Positions 1 to 11,004 of a DNA stretch of 64,000 nt are shown here, one piece after another. The stretch lies in NCBI GenBank assembly GCA_021199235.1, contig JAJQIL010000093.1, positions 1 through 64,000 of the forward strand, written 5' to 3'. The notes under the pieces are model-generated. The model made no database searches. It saw only the letters and a list, made by a program, of their open reading frames with translations, and was not told where the DNA came from. This stretch comes from Lachnospiraceae bacterium (GTDB taxonomy: Bacteria; Bacillota; Clostridia; Lachnospirales; Lachnospiraceae). Position numbers and translations under genes: made by a program. Within the stretch, counting starts at the first letter, position 1. Each line of letters starts with the position of its first letter.

Positions 1-3000
1 CTCCGTGCCAGGCTCTGTCTCTGTTTCCGGTGCGGTCTCGCTTTCCGTCTGCTTCTCCGTGACTGGCTCTGTCTCTGTTTCCGCTGCGGTCTCGCTCTCG
101 GACTCAGCCTCCGTCCCGGATTCTGCCTCCGTCTCCGCTTCACTTTCGAGTTCGGATTCCGTCTCAGTCTCTGTTTCCGTCTCGCTCTCCAGTTCTTCCA
201 GATTGATCTCAAATACCACGGTATCCGGCACTTCCCGCCCGGTGATCACAAAACCGGTGTCTTTCTGCGAGCCTCCGTTCACCTTCATCCAGAGGGTGTT
301 GCCCTTTCCGCTGAAATATGTTCTCCAGGTATTCAGTACCCACTCATTTTCCGCCGTCTGGCTCTTTGTAAACCACAGTGTTTTGGAAAGGCTGCTCATA
401 TTCACAGCAAAGCTGTACGACTGCTCCGTCTCGCCTATAAGGCGGACGATATACTGAATACTCGCATCATAGCCTTCGTAGCTTCTTGCGTACAGATAAA
501 ACGTGATAGAGTATTCATCCGTACCCGGACGCACATCGTAACGGACCGTACCGGTCGCCGGCGTCAGGTAACAGAAATTGCTGGTCTTCGGGACACTGTA
601 TTCCACCGCTCCGTACAGGGAGTTGCGGGTCGGGTCATACCAGGCGAACGTCGCCGTATCCAGTTCCCCGTACATACTCAGTGCCGCCGCTTCCGCCGCT
701 GCGAGATCCAGGTCGCCGGTCGCTGTCGGTTCCGTTGCGGATCCGAGGATATGGCCGGTCTCAAAAGATGTCGTATAGACAACAGCCTTGTCCCATGAAG
801 CGGTTTCAAGCCCCCAGGCGTGCGCACACCAGTCATAGAGAGCTACCGACACATTCACGGTCGTCGTCGCAATCTCAAACTTCCTCTCCAGATGGAAGAG
901 ATGCTCCTGATATTTCACGAACGCGGATGTACTGGTATCCTTATATCGGATTGCTATGTCGCAGGATGCATTCGTAACTTCGTACTCCACCGCCAGATCT
1001 TCGTTCGCGTAAACGCGTCCGAGTGTGGACCCTTCCGAGCCGTCCCCGACATAAAAGATTTCCCATCGTTCATCGTTTTCGGTGATCTCCTCGCCATTTA
1101 CCGTAACAGCAACCACTTCCAGAGACACCTTCTTCGTGCTCTCCCAGAGCAGTTCATTCTGCACAAATTCGCCGTCCAGCAGGTTATAAGTCTTCATCGG
1201 GATATAGGAGAACCCATAGGAGGACTTTTTATCCGCATTATCTGTTGCGGTATTCCACATGGTATCGAGTTTTTCCACATCCATATACGTCAGTGAACTC
1301 GACCTCGACAGGCTGTAGAGCGGCCAGCGGTCCGACCATACCGTCCAGCTCTTTCTGTATGTTTTAATTATAAGCTTCACGCTCAGAGAAAGCTTCACTG
1401 CCGCATCCAGACCGACTTCGAAATAGAGTGCTCCCACGCTGGTGCTGCTGCCGGAAATCAGCGATGCGGTGAAATAATACAGACCGGTCAGCTCCGCATA
1501 GGCAAAGATTTCGCCGGTTATGGAAGCTTTCGCAATCCCACAGAGAGACAAACTTAAGGTCAGCCGTAATCCAAGCCTTACACCTGCCTTTCCGATCAGG
1601 TAGATATTTGTCGTCACGTCTCCCGGAAGCTTTTCCGTAAAGGAGCCGCCCTCGAATTTCAGGAAATTATAGTTAAATCCAATGCGCTGTCCGTTCGTTA
1701 TAATGATCTCGATACCGAACGTCGCCAGCACACCGATCTGTCCCACGAAGTCCAGCTGCACGGAGAATGTGACGATTCCGTAAAAGCTGATCTGCACATA
1801 GAGCAGCGTCACGGAGAAGAGGTCGTTATAGGAAAGCTGTGTCGCGATCAGAGACTGCATTGTCTCCATCAGCTGGCTGGCCGACTCATCATAATCCATG
1901 CCGTCCGTCAGTCCATCCGGAGAAATGAGCGTCTCCAACGTTTCTTTCGCATTGGAAAGGACACTGGAGTCTCCGCCGCTGGTCGCCGTTACTTCCAGAC
2001 GGATGGTCGACTTTGTCTGAATGGTGACAGCCATGTCGATCCAGACCGCGCCGCCGTCCACAGAGGTTTTTACCGTAACAGCCTGCTCAAAGGTGAGCGC
2101 TGGTGTCACGGTCAGCACCGTCCTGCTTCCGTTTTTCAGCGTTACCTTCGCGGAAACCGTGATCCCCGCCGTCACCGTACTGTCCTTAGAAGTAAGTTTG
2201 ATGGACGGTGTGTTCACGCTGATGCTCGCGGTGAGCGCCGCCAGAGAATAGGTGCCCTCGCCGTAGAGTTCATCCAGTTCATCCTGCGTCTCCTGTGCGC
2301 TCATCACGGAGATGAGCAGCTGCGCCGAAAGCTCCTCATTTGCACTCACCTGCGCTTCAATCGCGCGCTCCAGCTGCGCGAGCGCATCTTCCCCGAGTGC
2401 TTCCTCCAGATCTACGTCGCGGGTGGTATGCACATCAAGCTCCGCCAGATAATCCGCCGGGTTCGCGTTCACAAAGGAAACCGTACGTCCATCCGCGGTC
2501 TCTTCCACATCCGCAATCTCCGCGTAAAGGACATAGCCGTCCAGACTGCCTTCCTCCCAGACGGAGATGTTTTTCTCATCCTCATTGACTTCGCCGTCAT
2601 AGAAGACAACGATATCGCCGGCCTCGATCTTCACGCCTGCATCCGTCAGAGTAAGCGTCCCCGGAATCGTCTCATTTTCTATCTCGCTCTCATCGACCGT
2701 ACCGTCTTCGGAGAGCTCTACTTCGTAATCATAGCCGTCGTCCGCCGGCTGTACATAGTCGGTGACATTTTCCCAGAGCACCCAGGTCAGGCCGTCCATA
2801 AAGGTCACCGTCTCGACGGTCTCTTTGTATACGGACACGGTCAGTGTGTCGATGTACTCCTCGTAGCCGTCAAAGGTGACGCCATTGGAAACGTTAAGCG
2901 TAAAGGTCGCGCCGGGTTCAAAACCGCTCTCGCCGCCGTCCTCATAATACGCGCCGTAGATCTCCATGCCGCCGTCCGTCTCGCGGAAGGAAAGCTCCGG

Positions 3001-4665
3001 CTCGTATCCGCCGGTACCGGCTGTGATGGTCACGCTTGTCATCGCCTCCAGGGCCGTCATATCGTCCGGGATCACCAGACCGATACCTGCCTGCCAGTCG
3101 ATCTCATCAAGCTCCGCGACCGTGCCGAAATCCTCTTCCTCCACAATTTCGTTCGATGCGAAGAGCGCGTACAATGTCATGCTCTCCTCAATCGGGTCAG
3201 TATAGCTGAACGCTTCGGTGCAGTCCTCATCCACGCACCAGCCGCCGAAGGTATATCCATCCTTGCCCGTATAGAGCCCGGAGATGTCTTTTGTGAGGAG
3301 CGTCTCGCCTCTGGCAAAGACAAGGGGCTCCAGCTCCCGGCCGCCAAAGGTCTCAAACGTCACGGTCACCGCATCCGCTTCATCGACGAAGCGCGCGTAC
3401 AGTGTCGTCTCCTCATCCACTGTATTCAGCATGGAATACGGTTCCGTGTAGTCCTCATCCGTATACCACGCCGTGAAAACCATGCCTTCCAGTTCCGTCT
3501 GCGCCGCCGTGAAATCCACCGCACTTCCGGGGGAGACGGTCTGGGACTCAACCAGAGTCCCATCCGTCACAAAGGAGACAAGATATCCGCTGAGTATAAA
3601 TTCCACCTGCTCACCCGGCTTCAGGGTGACTTCCTCGTGATCCGGTCCGGTCACGATAATATCCGCGTCTGTCTCATTGATCACGGAACCCGTCGCCCGC
3701 ACCGTCAGGGAGTCTGTCTCACCCATGACGCGCACCACGCCAAGAGAACCGCTGCCCTCGATCACCACGTCGTCCGCCTGCTCCAGAATGACTTCCGGCA
3801 GCCCGGACTCGCTGTCGATATGGATATACAGACGCCCGGCGTCCGCGTCGTCCGCCGCGTCAGCTGTATCGTCCGCTTCTGCGTCGTCTGCAGTGTCAGC
3901 TTCCTCATCCGCCGTCGCCGCGTCCGCTTCTTCTTCATCCGCGTCTTCCGCTCCGCCATTGACAAGCACACGCCCGATCTCGGCAGCGTTCAAGTCCATC
4001 TCGGCATCCGCGTCGGTCACGGAGAGCGTCTCGGCCGTCACAGAGCTCAGCTCCAGAGAGCCGCTTTTCCCAAGAACAATCCGTCCCGCCTCATAGGCGT
4101 TCAGGAAAATATCCTCTCCGGAGATCGCCAGGTTCTCCGGATTCTCCTGCGAAACAAGGGCTTCCGCATCTTCCTGTGTGTACACCGCCGCCGCGAACGC
4201 CGCAGTCAGCAATTCTTCATAAACCTCCACGCTGATCACCGCGGACGGATCGATCGTTTCACTCACGCCGTCCAGATAGCCGTTCTCAGCCAGGATTGCC
4301 AGATAGAAGCTGTCGTCGTCAAGGCTCAAAGAAGAGATCCGCTCCGCGTAAGCGGTCAGATCCACGTTCGCTCCATCTTCTTCAATGAAACCAAGCAGCC
4401 CGGAAAGTATGCGGCCTGCCTGCGCCCATGTCAGCTCCTCTTCTCCATATGTAAATATATCCGACAGCGAAAGCTCCGTCTGTCCGGATGTCTCCTGCGC
4501 GGACACGCCCTCCGCAGCCGCGCTCTCTGTGCTGCTCTCTGTCTGAACAGCCGTCCCGTCATTTTCCGCCGCTGATCCGATCAGCCAGTTGTTTCCGACC
4601 GACGTCATGGTCATCGCCACTGTCAGCAGCCACGCAATCCCCCTTTTCCTCCAGTTCATCTTCAT
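1..4665 (-). CDS. Large secreted/surface protein, C-terminus off window; InlB/Flg_new-type repeats, acidic D/A-rich linker, E/T/S-rich C-terminal tract
   Basis: Open minus-strand frame of 1555 codons with no stop before base 1, so absent from the ORF track. Starts MKMNWRKRGIAWLLTVAMTMTSVGNNWLIGSAAE (signal peptide) after GGAAGGAGGC. Contains two G-x-x-F-x-x-W-Y/C ... TLYARF/TLYALF repeats and a terminal ETETETESELESEAETE run. Confidence 0.88.
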   Translation of the reverse strand, partial: MKMNWRKRGIAWLLTVAMTMTSVGNNWLIGSAAENDGTAVQTESSTESAAAEGVSAQETSGQTELSLSDIFTYGEEELTWAQAGRILSGLLGFIEEDGANVDLTAYAERISSLSLDDDSFYLAILAENGYLDGVSETIDPSAVISVEVYEELLTAAFAAAVYTQEDAEALVSQENPENLAISGEDIFLNAYEAGRIVLGKSGSLELSSVTAETLSVTDADAEMDLNAAEIGRVLVNGGAEDADEEEADAATADEEADTADDAEADDTADAADDADAGRLYIHIDSESGLPEVILEQADDVVIEGSGSLGVVRVMGETDSLTVRATGSVINETDADIIVTGPDHEEVTLKPGEQVEFILSGYLVSFVTDGTLVESQTVSPGSAVDFTAAQTELEGMVFTAWYTDEDYTEPYSMLNTVDEETTLYARFVDEADAVTVTFETFGGRELEPLVFARGETLLTKDISGLYTGKDGYTFGGWCVDEDCTEAFSYTDPIEESMTLYALFASNEIVEEEDFGTVAELDEIDWQAGIGLVIPDDMTALEAMTSVTITAGTGGYEPELSFRETDGGMEIYGAYYEDGGESGFEPGATFTLNVSNGVTFDGYEEYIDTLTVSVYKETVETVTFMDGLTWVLWENVTDYVQPADDGYDYEVELSEDGTVDESEIENETIPGTLTLTDAGVKIEAGDIVVFYDGEVNEDEKNISVWEEGSLDGYVLYAEIADVEETADGRTVSFVNANPADYLAELDVHTTRDVDLEEALGEDALAQLERAIEAQVSANEELSAQLLISVMSAQETQDELDELYGEGTYSLAALTASISVNTPSIKLTSKDSTVTAGITVSAKVTLKNGSRTVLTVTPALTFEQAVTVKTSVDGGAVWIDMAVTIQTKSTIRLEVTATSGGDSSVLSNAKETLETLISPDGLTDGMDYDESASQLMETMQSLIATQLSYNDLFSVTLLYVQISFYGIVTFSVQLDFVGQIGVLATFGIEIIITNGQRIGFNYNFLKFEGGSFTEKLPGDVTTNIYLIGKAGVRLGLRLTLSLSLCGIAKASITGEIFAYAELTGLYYFTASLISGSSTSVGALYFEVGLDAAVKLSLSVKLIIKTYRKSWTVWSDRWPLYSLSRSSSLTYMDVEKLDTMWNTATDNADKKSSYGFSYIPMKTYNLLDGEFVQNELLWESTKKVSLEVVAVTVNGEEITENDERWEIFYVGDGSEGSTLGRVYANEDLAVEYEVTNASCDIAIRYKDTSTSAFVKYQEHLFHLERKFEIATTTVNVSVALYDWCAHAWGLETASWDKAVVYTTSFETGHILGSATEPTATGDLDLAAAEAAALSMYGELDTATFAWYDPTRNSLYGAVEYSVPKTSNFCYLTPATGTVRYDVRPGTDEYSITFYLYARSYEGYDASIQYIVRLIGETEQSYSFAVNMSSLSKTLWFTKSQTAENEWVLNTWRTYFSGKGNTLWMKVNGGSQKDTGFVITGREVPDTVVFEINLEELESETETETETESELESEAETEAESGTEAESESETAAETETEPVTEKQTESETAPETETEPGTE

Positions 4666-4821
4666 ACGATGCCTCCTTCCCCGCGCGGATCACCTCTTTT
4701 GTCCGCACAATATACTCACATATTCTGATATATACGCTCATTTTAAATGGAAGGCTGCTCCCTGAACAGGGTCATTTGAATGGAAAAACGGCTACACTTC
4801 GTCAAAAAATAACTATTTTCA

Positions 4822-4866
4822 GAAAAAAACGCGCTCCGGCTGGTCATTGCACCCGCCGAAACGCGT
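4822..4866 (-). terminator. Rho-independent terminator downstream of glgP
   Basis: Minus strand ACGCGTTTCGGC...GCCGGAGCGCGT followed by a T run. Confidence 0.7.
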
Positions 4867-4886
4867 CTTTCTTATTATTTTAATCT

Positions 4887-7367
4887 TTACTGATCAAACG
4901 ATTCCGGATCGACCTTGACCTCGACCTTATCCAGATGCCAGATCTCGTCGACATACTGCTGGATCGTACGGTCAGAGGTGAACTTGCCGCTGCAGGCCAT
5001 GTTCATCATTGCCATCCGCGCCCAGCGGGATTCGTCGCGGTATGCTTCCTCGACTCTTCTCTGCGCTTCCGCGTAGGACTTGAAGTCCGCCAGGATGAAG
5101 TAGGTGTCCGCGCGGTCCGAGCTGTTGGTGTTCAGCAGGGAATCATAAATGTCGCGGAACAGCTCCGGATTGTTATGTGAAAACTCCCCGTTGATCAGCT
5201 GCATCAGCACGCGGCGGATGTCCTGATCGTTGTTGAAGTAATCGGTCGGATGATAGCCGCCCTCGTTTTCATAGCGGATAACCTCGTCTGCGGAGAGACC
5301 GAAGATGAACGCGTTCTCCTCGCCGACTTCCTCGACGATCTCTACGTTCGCGCCGTCCATCGTGCCGAGTGTCGGCGCGCCGTTCAGCATGAACTTCATG
5401 TTGCCCGTACCGGACGCTTCCTTGCTCGCGGTGGAAATCTGCTCGGATACATCCGCCGCCGCAAAGATCAGCTCGCCGTTCGATACACGGTAATCCTCAA
5501 TAAATACAACCTTCAGCTTGCCGTTGATGGACTTGTCGTTATTGATCACGTCCGCCACGTTGTTGATCAGCTTGATGGTCAGCTTCGCGCGGTGATAGCC
5601 TGCGGCCGCCTTCGCGCCGAAGATAAATGTTCTCGGATAGAACGGCATCTCCGGATGATCTTTGATCTGATTGTACAGATACATCACATGAAGGATGTTC
5701 AGCAGCTGGCGCTTGTACTCATGCAGACGCTTTACCTGCACGTCGAAGATCGAACGCGGGTCTACGTCAATGCCATTGTGCTCTTTGATGTATTTTGCCA
5801 GACGCACCTTGTTCTGATACTTGATGTTCATGAACTCCTGCTGCGCCTTTTTATCGTCCACATAGACCTTCATCTTCGCGATCTGCGGCAGATCCGTGGT
5901 CCACTCATCGCCGATGTGATCCGTCACCCAGTCTGCGAGCAGCGGGTTCGCGTGAAGCAGGAAACGTCTCTGTGTGATACCGTTCGTCTTGTTGTTGAAC
6001 TTCCACGGCATCATCTCATAGAAATCCTTCAGCTCCTGCTTTTCCAGGATCTCGGTATGCAGACGCGCCACGCCGTTGACAGAATAACCAGCCGCGATCG
6101 CCAGATGCGCCATCTTCACCTGTCCGTCATAGATGATTGCCATCTTGCGGATCTTCTCCTGGTTGCCCGGATATTTCGCCTGAATCTCATTCACAAAGCG
6201 GCGGTTGATCTCCTCGACAATCTGATAGATACGCGGAAGCAGTCTGGAGAACAGCTCGATCGGCCATTTTTCCAGCGCCTCTGCCATGATCGTATGGTTC
6301 GTATACGCGCAGGTCTTTGTGGTAACCTCCCACGCCTCTTCCCACTCCAGATGCTCCTCATCGAGCAGGATACGCATCAGCTCTGCTACCGCTACGGTCG
6401 GGTGCGTATCGTTCAGCTGGAAGGTCACCTTCTCGTAGAACTTGCGGATATCGCTGTGGTTCTTCTTATATTTCTCCACCGCGGTCTGCACACTTGCGGA
6501 AATAAAGAAATACTGCTGCTTTAAGCGCAGCTCCTTGCCCGCGTAGTGATTGTCGTTCGGGTAAAGCACATCTACGAGGTTCTTTGCCAGGTTCTCCTGC
6601 TCTACCGCCTTCTGATAATCGCCCTTATCAAAGGAATCCAGCTGGAAATCCGTAATCGCTTCCGCGTCCCAGACACGCAGGGTATCTACAAGATTGTTGT
6701 TGTAACCCAGCACCGGAATGTCATACGGTACCGCGCGGACAGACTGATATCCTTCCTGAATAAAATTATTTCTTCTGGTCTTCTCATCGTATTCCACGCG
6801 TACATAGCCGCCGAATTTGACGATCTTCGCGTACTCCGGACGGCGGAGCTCAAACGGGTTGCCGTCCTTCAGCCAGTTGTCCGGCACCTCTTTCTGGTAG
6901 CCGTCCTCGATCTTCTGCTTGAACATACCGTAGTGATAACGGATGCCGCAGCCGTATGCCATATAGCCGAGAGATGCCAGGGAATCCAGGAAGCACGCCG
7001 CCAGACGGCCGAGACCGCCGTTGCCCAGCGCCGCGTCCGGCTCCTGATCCTCGATCACGTTGAGGTCGAAGCCCATCTCGTCGAGCGCTTCCTTGACCTC
7101 CTTGTACGCAGTCAGGTTGATGAGGTTGTTGCCCAGCGCACGCCCCATCAGGAACTCCATCGACATATAGTAAACCATCTTCGGATCGTCGATCTCAAAC
7201 TGCTTCTGGGAAGCCAGCCAGTTGTTAATGATCTCATCCTTCACCGCGTAGGATACCGCCTGGAACAGCTGCTGCTGCGTCGCTTCTTTCAGCGTCTTGC
7301 GGTAGAGCGTCCGGACATTGTCCTTCACGCGATCCTTGAAAACTTCTTTGTCAATTAATTTGTTCAT
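4887..7367 (-). CDS. glgP: Glycogen/starch/alpha-glucan phosphorylase
   Basis: 826 aa; EDQEPDAALGNGGLGRLAACFLDS, NDTHPTVAVAELMRILLDEE, KRLHEYKRQLLN, EASGTGNMKFMLNGAPTLGTMDGANVEI. Confidence 0.97.
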   Translation of the reverse strand: MNKLIDKEVFKDRVKDNVRTLYRKTLKEATQQQLFQAVSYAVKDEIINNWLASQKQFEIDDPKMVYYMSMEFLMGRALGNNLINLTAYKEVKEALDEMGFDLNVIEDQEPDAALGNGGLGRLAACFLDSLASLGYMAYGCGIRYHYGMFKQKIEDGYQKEVPDNWLKDGNPFELRRPEYAKIVKFGGYVRVEYDEKTRRNNFIQEGYQSVRAVPYDIPVLGYNNNLVDTLRVWDAEAITDFQLDSFDKGDYQKAVEQENLAKNLVDVLYPNDNHYAGKELRLKQQYFFISASVQTAVEKYKKNHSDIRKFYEKVTFQLNDTHPTVAVAELMRILLDEEHLEWEEAWEVTTKTCAYTNHTIMAEALEKWPIELFSRLLPRIYQIVEEINRRFVNEIQAKYPGNQEKIRKMAIIYDGQVKMAHLAIAAGYSVNGVARLHTEILEKQELKDFYEMMPWKFNNKTNGITQRRFLLHANPLLADWVTDHIGDEWTTDLPQIAKMKVYVDDKKAQQEFMNIKYQNKVRLAKYIKEHNGIDVDPRSIFDVQVKRLHEYKRQLLNILHVMYLYNQIKDHPEMPFYPRTFIFGAKAAAGYHRAKLTIKLINNVADVINNDKSINGKLKVVFIEDYRVSNGELIFAAADVSEQISTASKEASGTGNMKFMLNGAPTLGTMDGANVEIVEEVGEENAFIFGLSADEVIRYENEGGYHPTDYFNNDQDIRRVLMQLINGEFSHNNPELFRDIYDSLLNTNSSDRADTYFILADFKSYAEAQRRVEEAYRDESRWARMAMMNMACSGKFTSDRTIQQYVDEIWHLDKVEVKVDPESFDQ

Positions 7368-7463
7368 AACAAAGTCCTCTCTTTTCCGTCTTTTGTTATC
7401 TTTTTTGTCTTTTTATGTCTTTTCCATAATTTATATGAAAATCGCAGTTTCAGCGATATTGTT

Positions 7464-10400
7464 TTAGATTTTCTCCACTCCCAGCGTTGCCGTCTCGCCG
7501 TTGATGCCCCATTCCTTACTGTAGCCGACCGCCGCGTCATAGACGGCTTCCACAGCCATGACCTCGGAGAGAATCTGCTGTTCAGCACCCTGCATGATGC
7601 CGGTCAGCTTCGCATTGCCGGTCAGCGATACGCGGATCCTGTCCATCACCTCAAAGCCGGCTTCCTTGCGCATCGTCTGGATCTTGCTGACGAGCTCGCG
7701 GACAAAGCCTTCCTCGATCAGCTCCGGTGTCAGCTTTGTGTCAAGTGCCACGGTGATCTCGCCGCCGCTCTCAGAGACAAAGCCTTCTGCCTGCGCCGTA
7801 TCGATCAGCAGGTCTTCCTCACTCAGAAGCACCTCATTGCCGTCAATATCCAGCTTCAGGACACCGTTCGCTTTCAGCTCAGCCATCGCTTTGTTGCCGT
7901 CCAGCTCCGGCAGGATCTGGCGGATCTTCCCGAGCAGCTTGCCGTATTTCGGGCCGACCGTACGCATCTGCGGCTTAAACGTATAAGAGATAAACGCGCT
8001 GACGTCGTCGGTGAACTGCACCTGCTTCACATTCAGCTCGTCGCGGATGATGTCGATAAAATACTGTGGAAGCTTCGCATTGGACGATGCTATATACATC
8101 GCTGCCAGCGGCTGGCGGTTCTTTAAGTTCGCAGCGTTGCGGCAGGCACGTCCCATCACCACGACTTTCAGTACCTCATCCATATTTTTCTCAAGCTCCG
8201 GATTCATCTGCTCTTTGTCAGCCGTCGGGAAGAGGCACAGATGAATGCTCTCCGGAGCGGACGGATCGATCTTCACCACGATATTCCGGTAGATCTCCTC
8301 CGTCATGAACGGGATCATCGGCGCCGCCGCCTTGCAGGTATTGACAAGCGCCACATACAGTGTCATATATGCGTTGATCTTGTCCTGCTCCATGCCTTTC
8401 GCCCAGAAACGTTCACGGCTTCTGCGGACATACCAGTTGCTCATATCGTCCACAAACTCCTGCAGCGCGCGGCCCGCCTCCGGGATCCGGTATGCGCCGA
8501 GGTTCTCATCCACGGATTTTATCATGGTGTTCATCCGGGAGAGCAGCCATTTATCCATAACCGGGAGATTCTCATAATTCTCACTCAGATACATGGCGGC
8601 TTTTTCCGAAGCGTCTTTGTTCTCCTCACCCGCGATCGCGTATCCGCCGCTGAATTCATCCACATAATCCATCGGGTTGAAATCATCAATGTTCGCGTAC
8701 AGCACATAGAATGCGTAGGTGTTCCACAGTGTGCCAAGGAACTTGCGCTGTCCTTCCGTCACGGCCTTGCCGTGGAAACGGTTCGGCAGCCACGGTGCAC
8801 TGTTGATATAGAAATACCAGCGGATGGCATCCGCGCCGTACTGATCCAGCGCGTCAAACGGATCGACCGCGTTCCCTTTGGACTTGCTCATCTTCTGACC
8901 GTTCTCATCCTGCACATGGCCGAGGACGATCACGTTCTCAAACGGCGCCTTATTGAACAGCAGCGTCGAGATCGCCATCAGCGAGTAGAACCAGCCTCTC
9001 GTCTGATCTACCGCCTCCGAAATAAACTGCGCCGGGAAATGCGCCTCAAAATAGTCTTTATTCTCAAACGGATAGTGATACTGCGCAAACGGCATTGACC
9101 CGGAGTCAAACCAGCAGTCGATCACCTCCGGCACACGGCGCATCGTACCGCCGCACTTCGGACAGCGGATCTTCACCGCGTCAATATACGGGCGGTGCAG
9201 CTCAATATCATCTGGAATATCGCCGGATGCTCCCTGCGCATCCGAACCTTCCGCCATGCCGGCATCATCTTCATCTTCTTCCCATTCTCTCCACAGCCGG
9301 AACAGTTCCTCCTTGCTGCCGATCGAATGCATATGACCGCACTCACACTCCCAGATATTCAGCGGAGTGCCCCAGTAACGGTTCCTGGAAATGCCCCAGT
9401 CCTGCACATTCTCCAGCCAGTCGCCGAAACGCCCCTTGCCGATGCTCTCCGGGATCCAGTTCACCGTGTTGTTGTTGCGGATCAGATCATCGCGGACCAC
9501 AGTCATCTTGATGAACCAGGACTCACGCGCGTAATAGATCAGCGGTGTATCGCAGCGCCAGCAGTGCGGGTAGCTGTGCTCGAACTTCGGCGCCGAGAAA
9601 AGCAGGCCGCGCTCATCCAGATCTTTGATCACATCCAGATTCACACCCGGTTCATTCTCCAGGTCTTTACGCAGGATGCAGGAATGTCCTGCCCATTTGG
9701 TCTCCTTCGTCATCATGCCGTTGTCGTCCACGAGCTGAAGGAACGGAAGGTCGTATTTTTGGCCTACCTTGTAGTCGTCCTCACCAAATGCCGGAGCGAT
9801 ATGAACCACGCCGGTACCATCGGACATCGTCACATAGTCGTCACAGACGACATAGTAGCCTTTTTTCTTCAATTCTACCGGGTAAAGCGCCTCATATTCG
9901 GTAAATTCGAGTTCTTTGCCCTCACAGCTGCCAAGCACCTCGTAATTTCCCTCTCCCAGCACGGTGTCGCACAGCGCCTGAGCGAGGATATAAATATATG
10001 TTTTTCCTTCTGCGTCTGCCGCAGCTTTATCTGTATACCGCACCGCCACGTAGGTCTCATGCGGGTTCACGCACAGCGCCACGTTCGACGGCAGTGTCCA
10101 CGGGGTCGTCGTCCACGCCAGGATATACACCATATCGCCGACAGCTTCCGCTTCTTTCGCAATCGCGTCCGCGAAGCAGGTCTTTTCCGGATTTTTCACT
10201 TTAAAACGTGCGATCGCCGAGCGCCCTTTGACGTCCTTATATCCCTGCGCCACCTCGTGGCTGGAAAGCGGCGTCCCGCAGCGCGGGCAGTACGGCACGA
10301 TCTTGTGCCCTTTATACAGGAGCCCTTTGTTCCAGATCTCCTTTAATGCCCACCACTCGGACTCAATGAAGTCGTCGTGATAGGTCACATACGGATCATC

Positions 10401-10835
10401 CATGTCCGCCCAGAAGCCGACCGTCTGTGAGAAATCCTCCCACATCCCCTTGTACTTCCAGACACTCTCTTTGCAGTGCTCGATGAACGGCTCCATGCCG
10501 TACTCCTCAATCTGCTCTTTTCCGTCCAGGCCGAGCGAGCGCTCCACCTCAAGCTCCACCGGCAGGCCGTGTGTATCCCACCCGGCTTTTCTCGGCACCA
10601 TCTCGCCCTTCATTGTGTGATAGCGCGGAATCATATCCTTGATCACACGCGTCAGCACATGCCCAATGTGCGGCTTGCCATTCGCAGTAGGCGGTCCATC
10701 ATAAAACGTATACGTCGGCTGCCCCTCACGGATCTTCATACTCTTCTTAAAAGTCCCGTTCTCTTTCCAGAACTCGCCGATCTTCTTCTCGGATTCCACA
10801 TAATTCCGATTTGTCTCTACCTTATCATACAGCAT
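7464..10835 (-). CDS. ileS: Isoleucine--tRNA ligase
   Basis: YDGPPTANGKPHIGHVLTRVIKD (HIGH), GQKMSKSKGN (KMSKS), long C-terminal part; start MLYDKVETNRNY after AGGAGGAAGC, internal to the longer ORF call. Confidence 0.96.
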   Translation of the reverse strand: MLYDKVETNRNYVESEKKIGEFWKENGTFKKSMKIREGQPTYTFYDGPPTANGKPHIGHVLTRVIKDMIPRYHTMKGEMVPRKAGWDTHGLPVELEVERSLGLDGKEQIEEYGMEPFIEHCKESVWKYKGMWEDFSQTVGFWADMDDPYVTYHDDFIESEWWALKEIWNKGLLYKGHKIVPYCPRCGTPLSSHEVAQGYKDVKGRSAIARFKVKNPEKTCFADAIAKEAEAVGDMVYILAWTTTPWTLPSNVALCVNPHETYVAVRYTDKAAADAEGKTYIYILAQALCDTVLGEGNYEVLGSCEGKELEFTEYEALYPVELKKKGYYVVCDDYVTMSDGTGVVHIAPAFGEDDYKVGQKYDLPFLQLVDDNGMMTKETKWAGHSCILRKDLENEPGVNLDVIKDLDERGLLFSAPKFEHSYPHCWRCDTPLIYYARESWFIKMTVVRDDLIRNNNTVNWIPESIGKGRFGDWLENVQDWGISRNRYWGTPLNIWECECGHMHSIGSKEELFRLWREWEEDEDDAGMAEGSDAQGASGDIPDDIELHRPYIDAVKIRCPKCGGTMRRVPEVIDCWFDSGSMPFAQYHYPFENKDYFEAHFPAQFISEAVDQTRGWFYSLMAISTLLFNKAPFENVIVLGHVQDENGQKMSKSKGNAVDPFDALDQYGADAIRWYFYINSAPWLPNRFHGKAVTEGQRKFLGTLWNTYAFYVLYANIDDFNPMDYVDEFSGGYAIAGEENKDASEKAAMYLSENYENLPVMDKWLLSRMNTMIKSVDENLGAYRIPEAGRALQEFVDDMSNWYVRRSRERFWAKGMEQDKINAYMTLYVALVNTCKAAAPMIPFMTEEIYRNIVVKIDPSAPESIHLCLFPTADKEQMNPELEKNMDEVLKVVVMGRACRNAANLKNRQPLAAMYIASSNAKLPQYFIDIIRDELNVKQVQFTDDVSAFISYTFKPQMRTVGPKYGKLLGKIRQILPELDGNKAMAELKANGVLKLDIDGNEVLLSEEDLLIDTAQAEGFVSESGGEITVALDTKLTPELIEEGFVRELVSKIQTMRKEAGFEVMDRIRVSLTGNAKLTGIMQGAEQQILSEVMAVEAVYDAAVGYSKEWGINGETATLGVEKI

Positions 10836-11004
10836 GATCTGCTTCCTCCTCATCCTCAAACCATACCCGTGCATACCCGGCCGCACCCTGTATCTTTTTT
10901 CTGGCACATCCCCATGTATCGCTCCATTCAGAAATACCCCTGCTTCAAAAGCCGGCTCACCCAGCTCAGCGTCAGGGATGTCCGTACAGCAGGCACACTT
11001 GTTT

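Noticed and set aside
2428-4575. 715-aa plus-strand ORF and other long ORFs opposite the surface protein
   Set aside because: Shadow ORFs: the minus strand has a continuous frame with signal peptide, RBS and recognisable domains; plus-strand translations are compositionally odd and lack motifs.
5250-6524. 424-aa and 270-aa plus-strand ORFs antisense to glgP, and similar ORFs antisense to ileS and pilT
   Set aside because: Antisense to strongly conserved genes; a by-product of codon bias in GC-rich genes.
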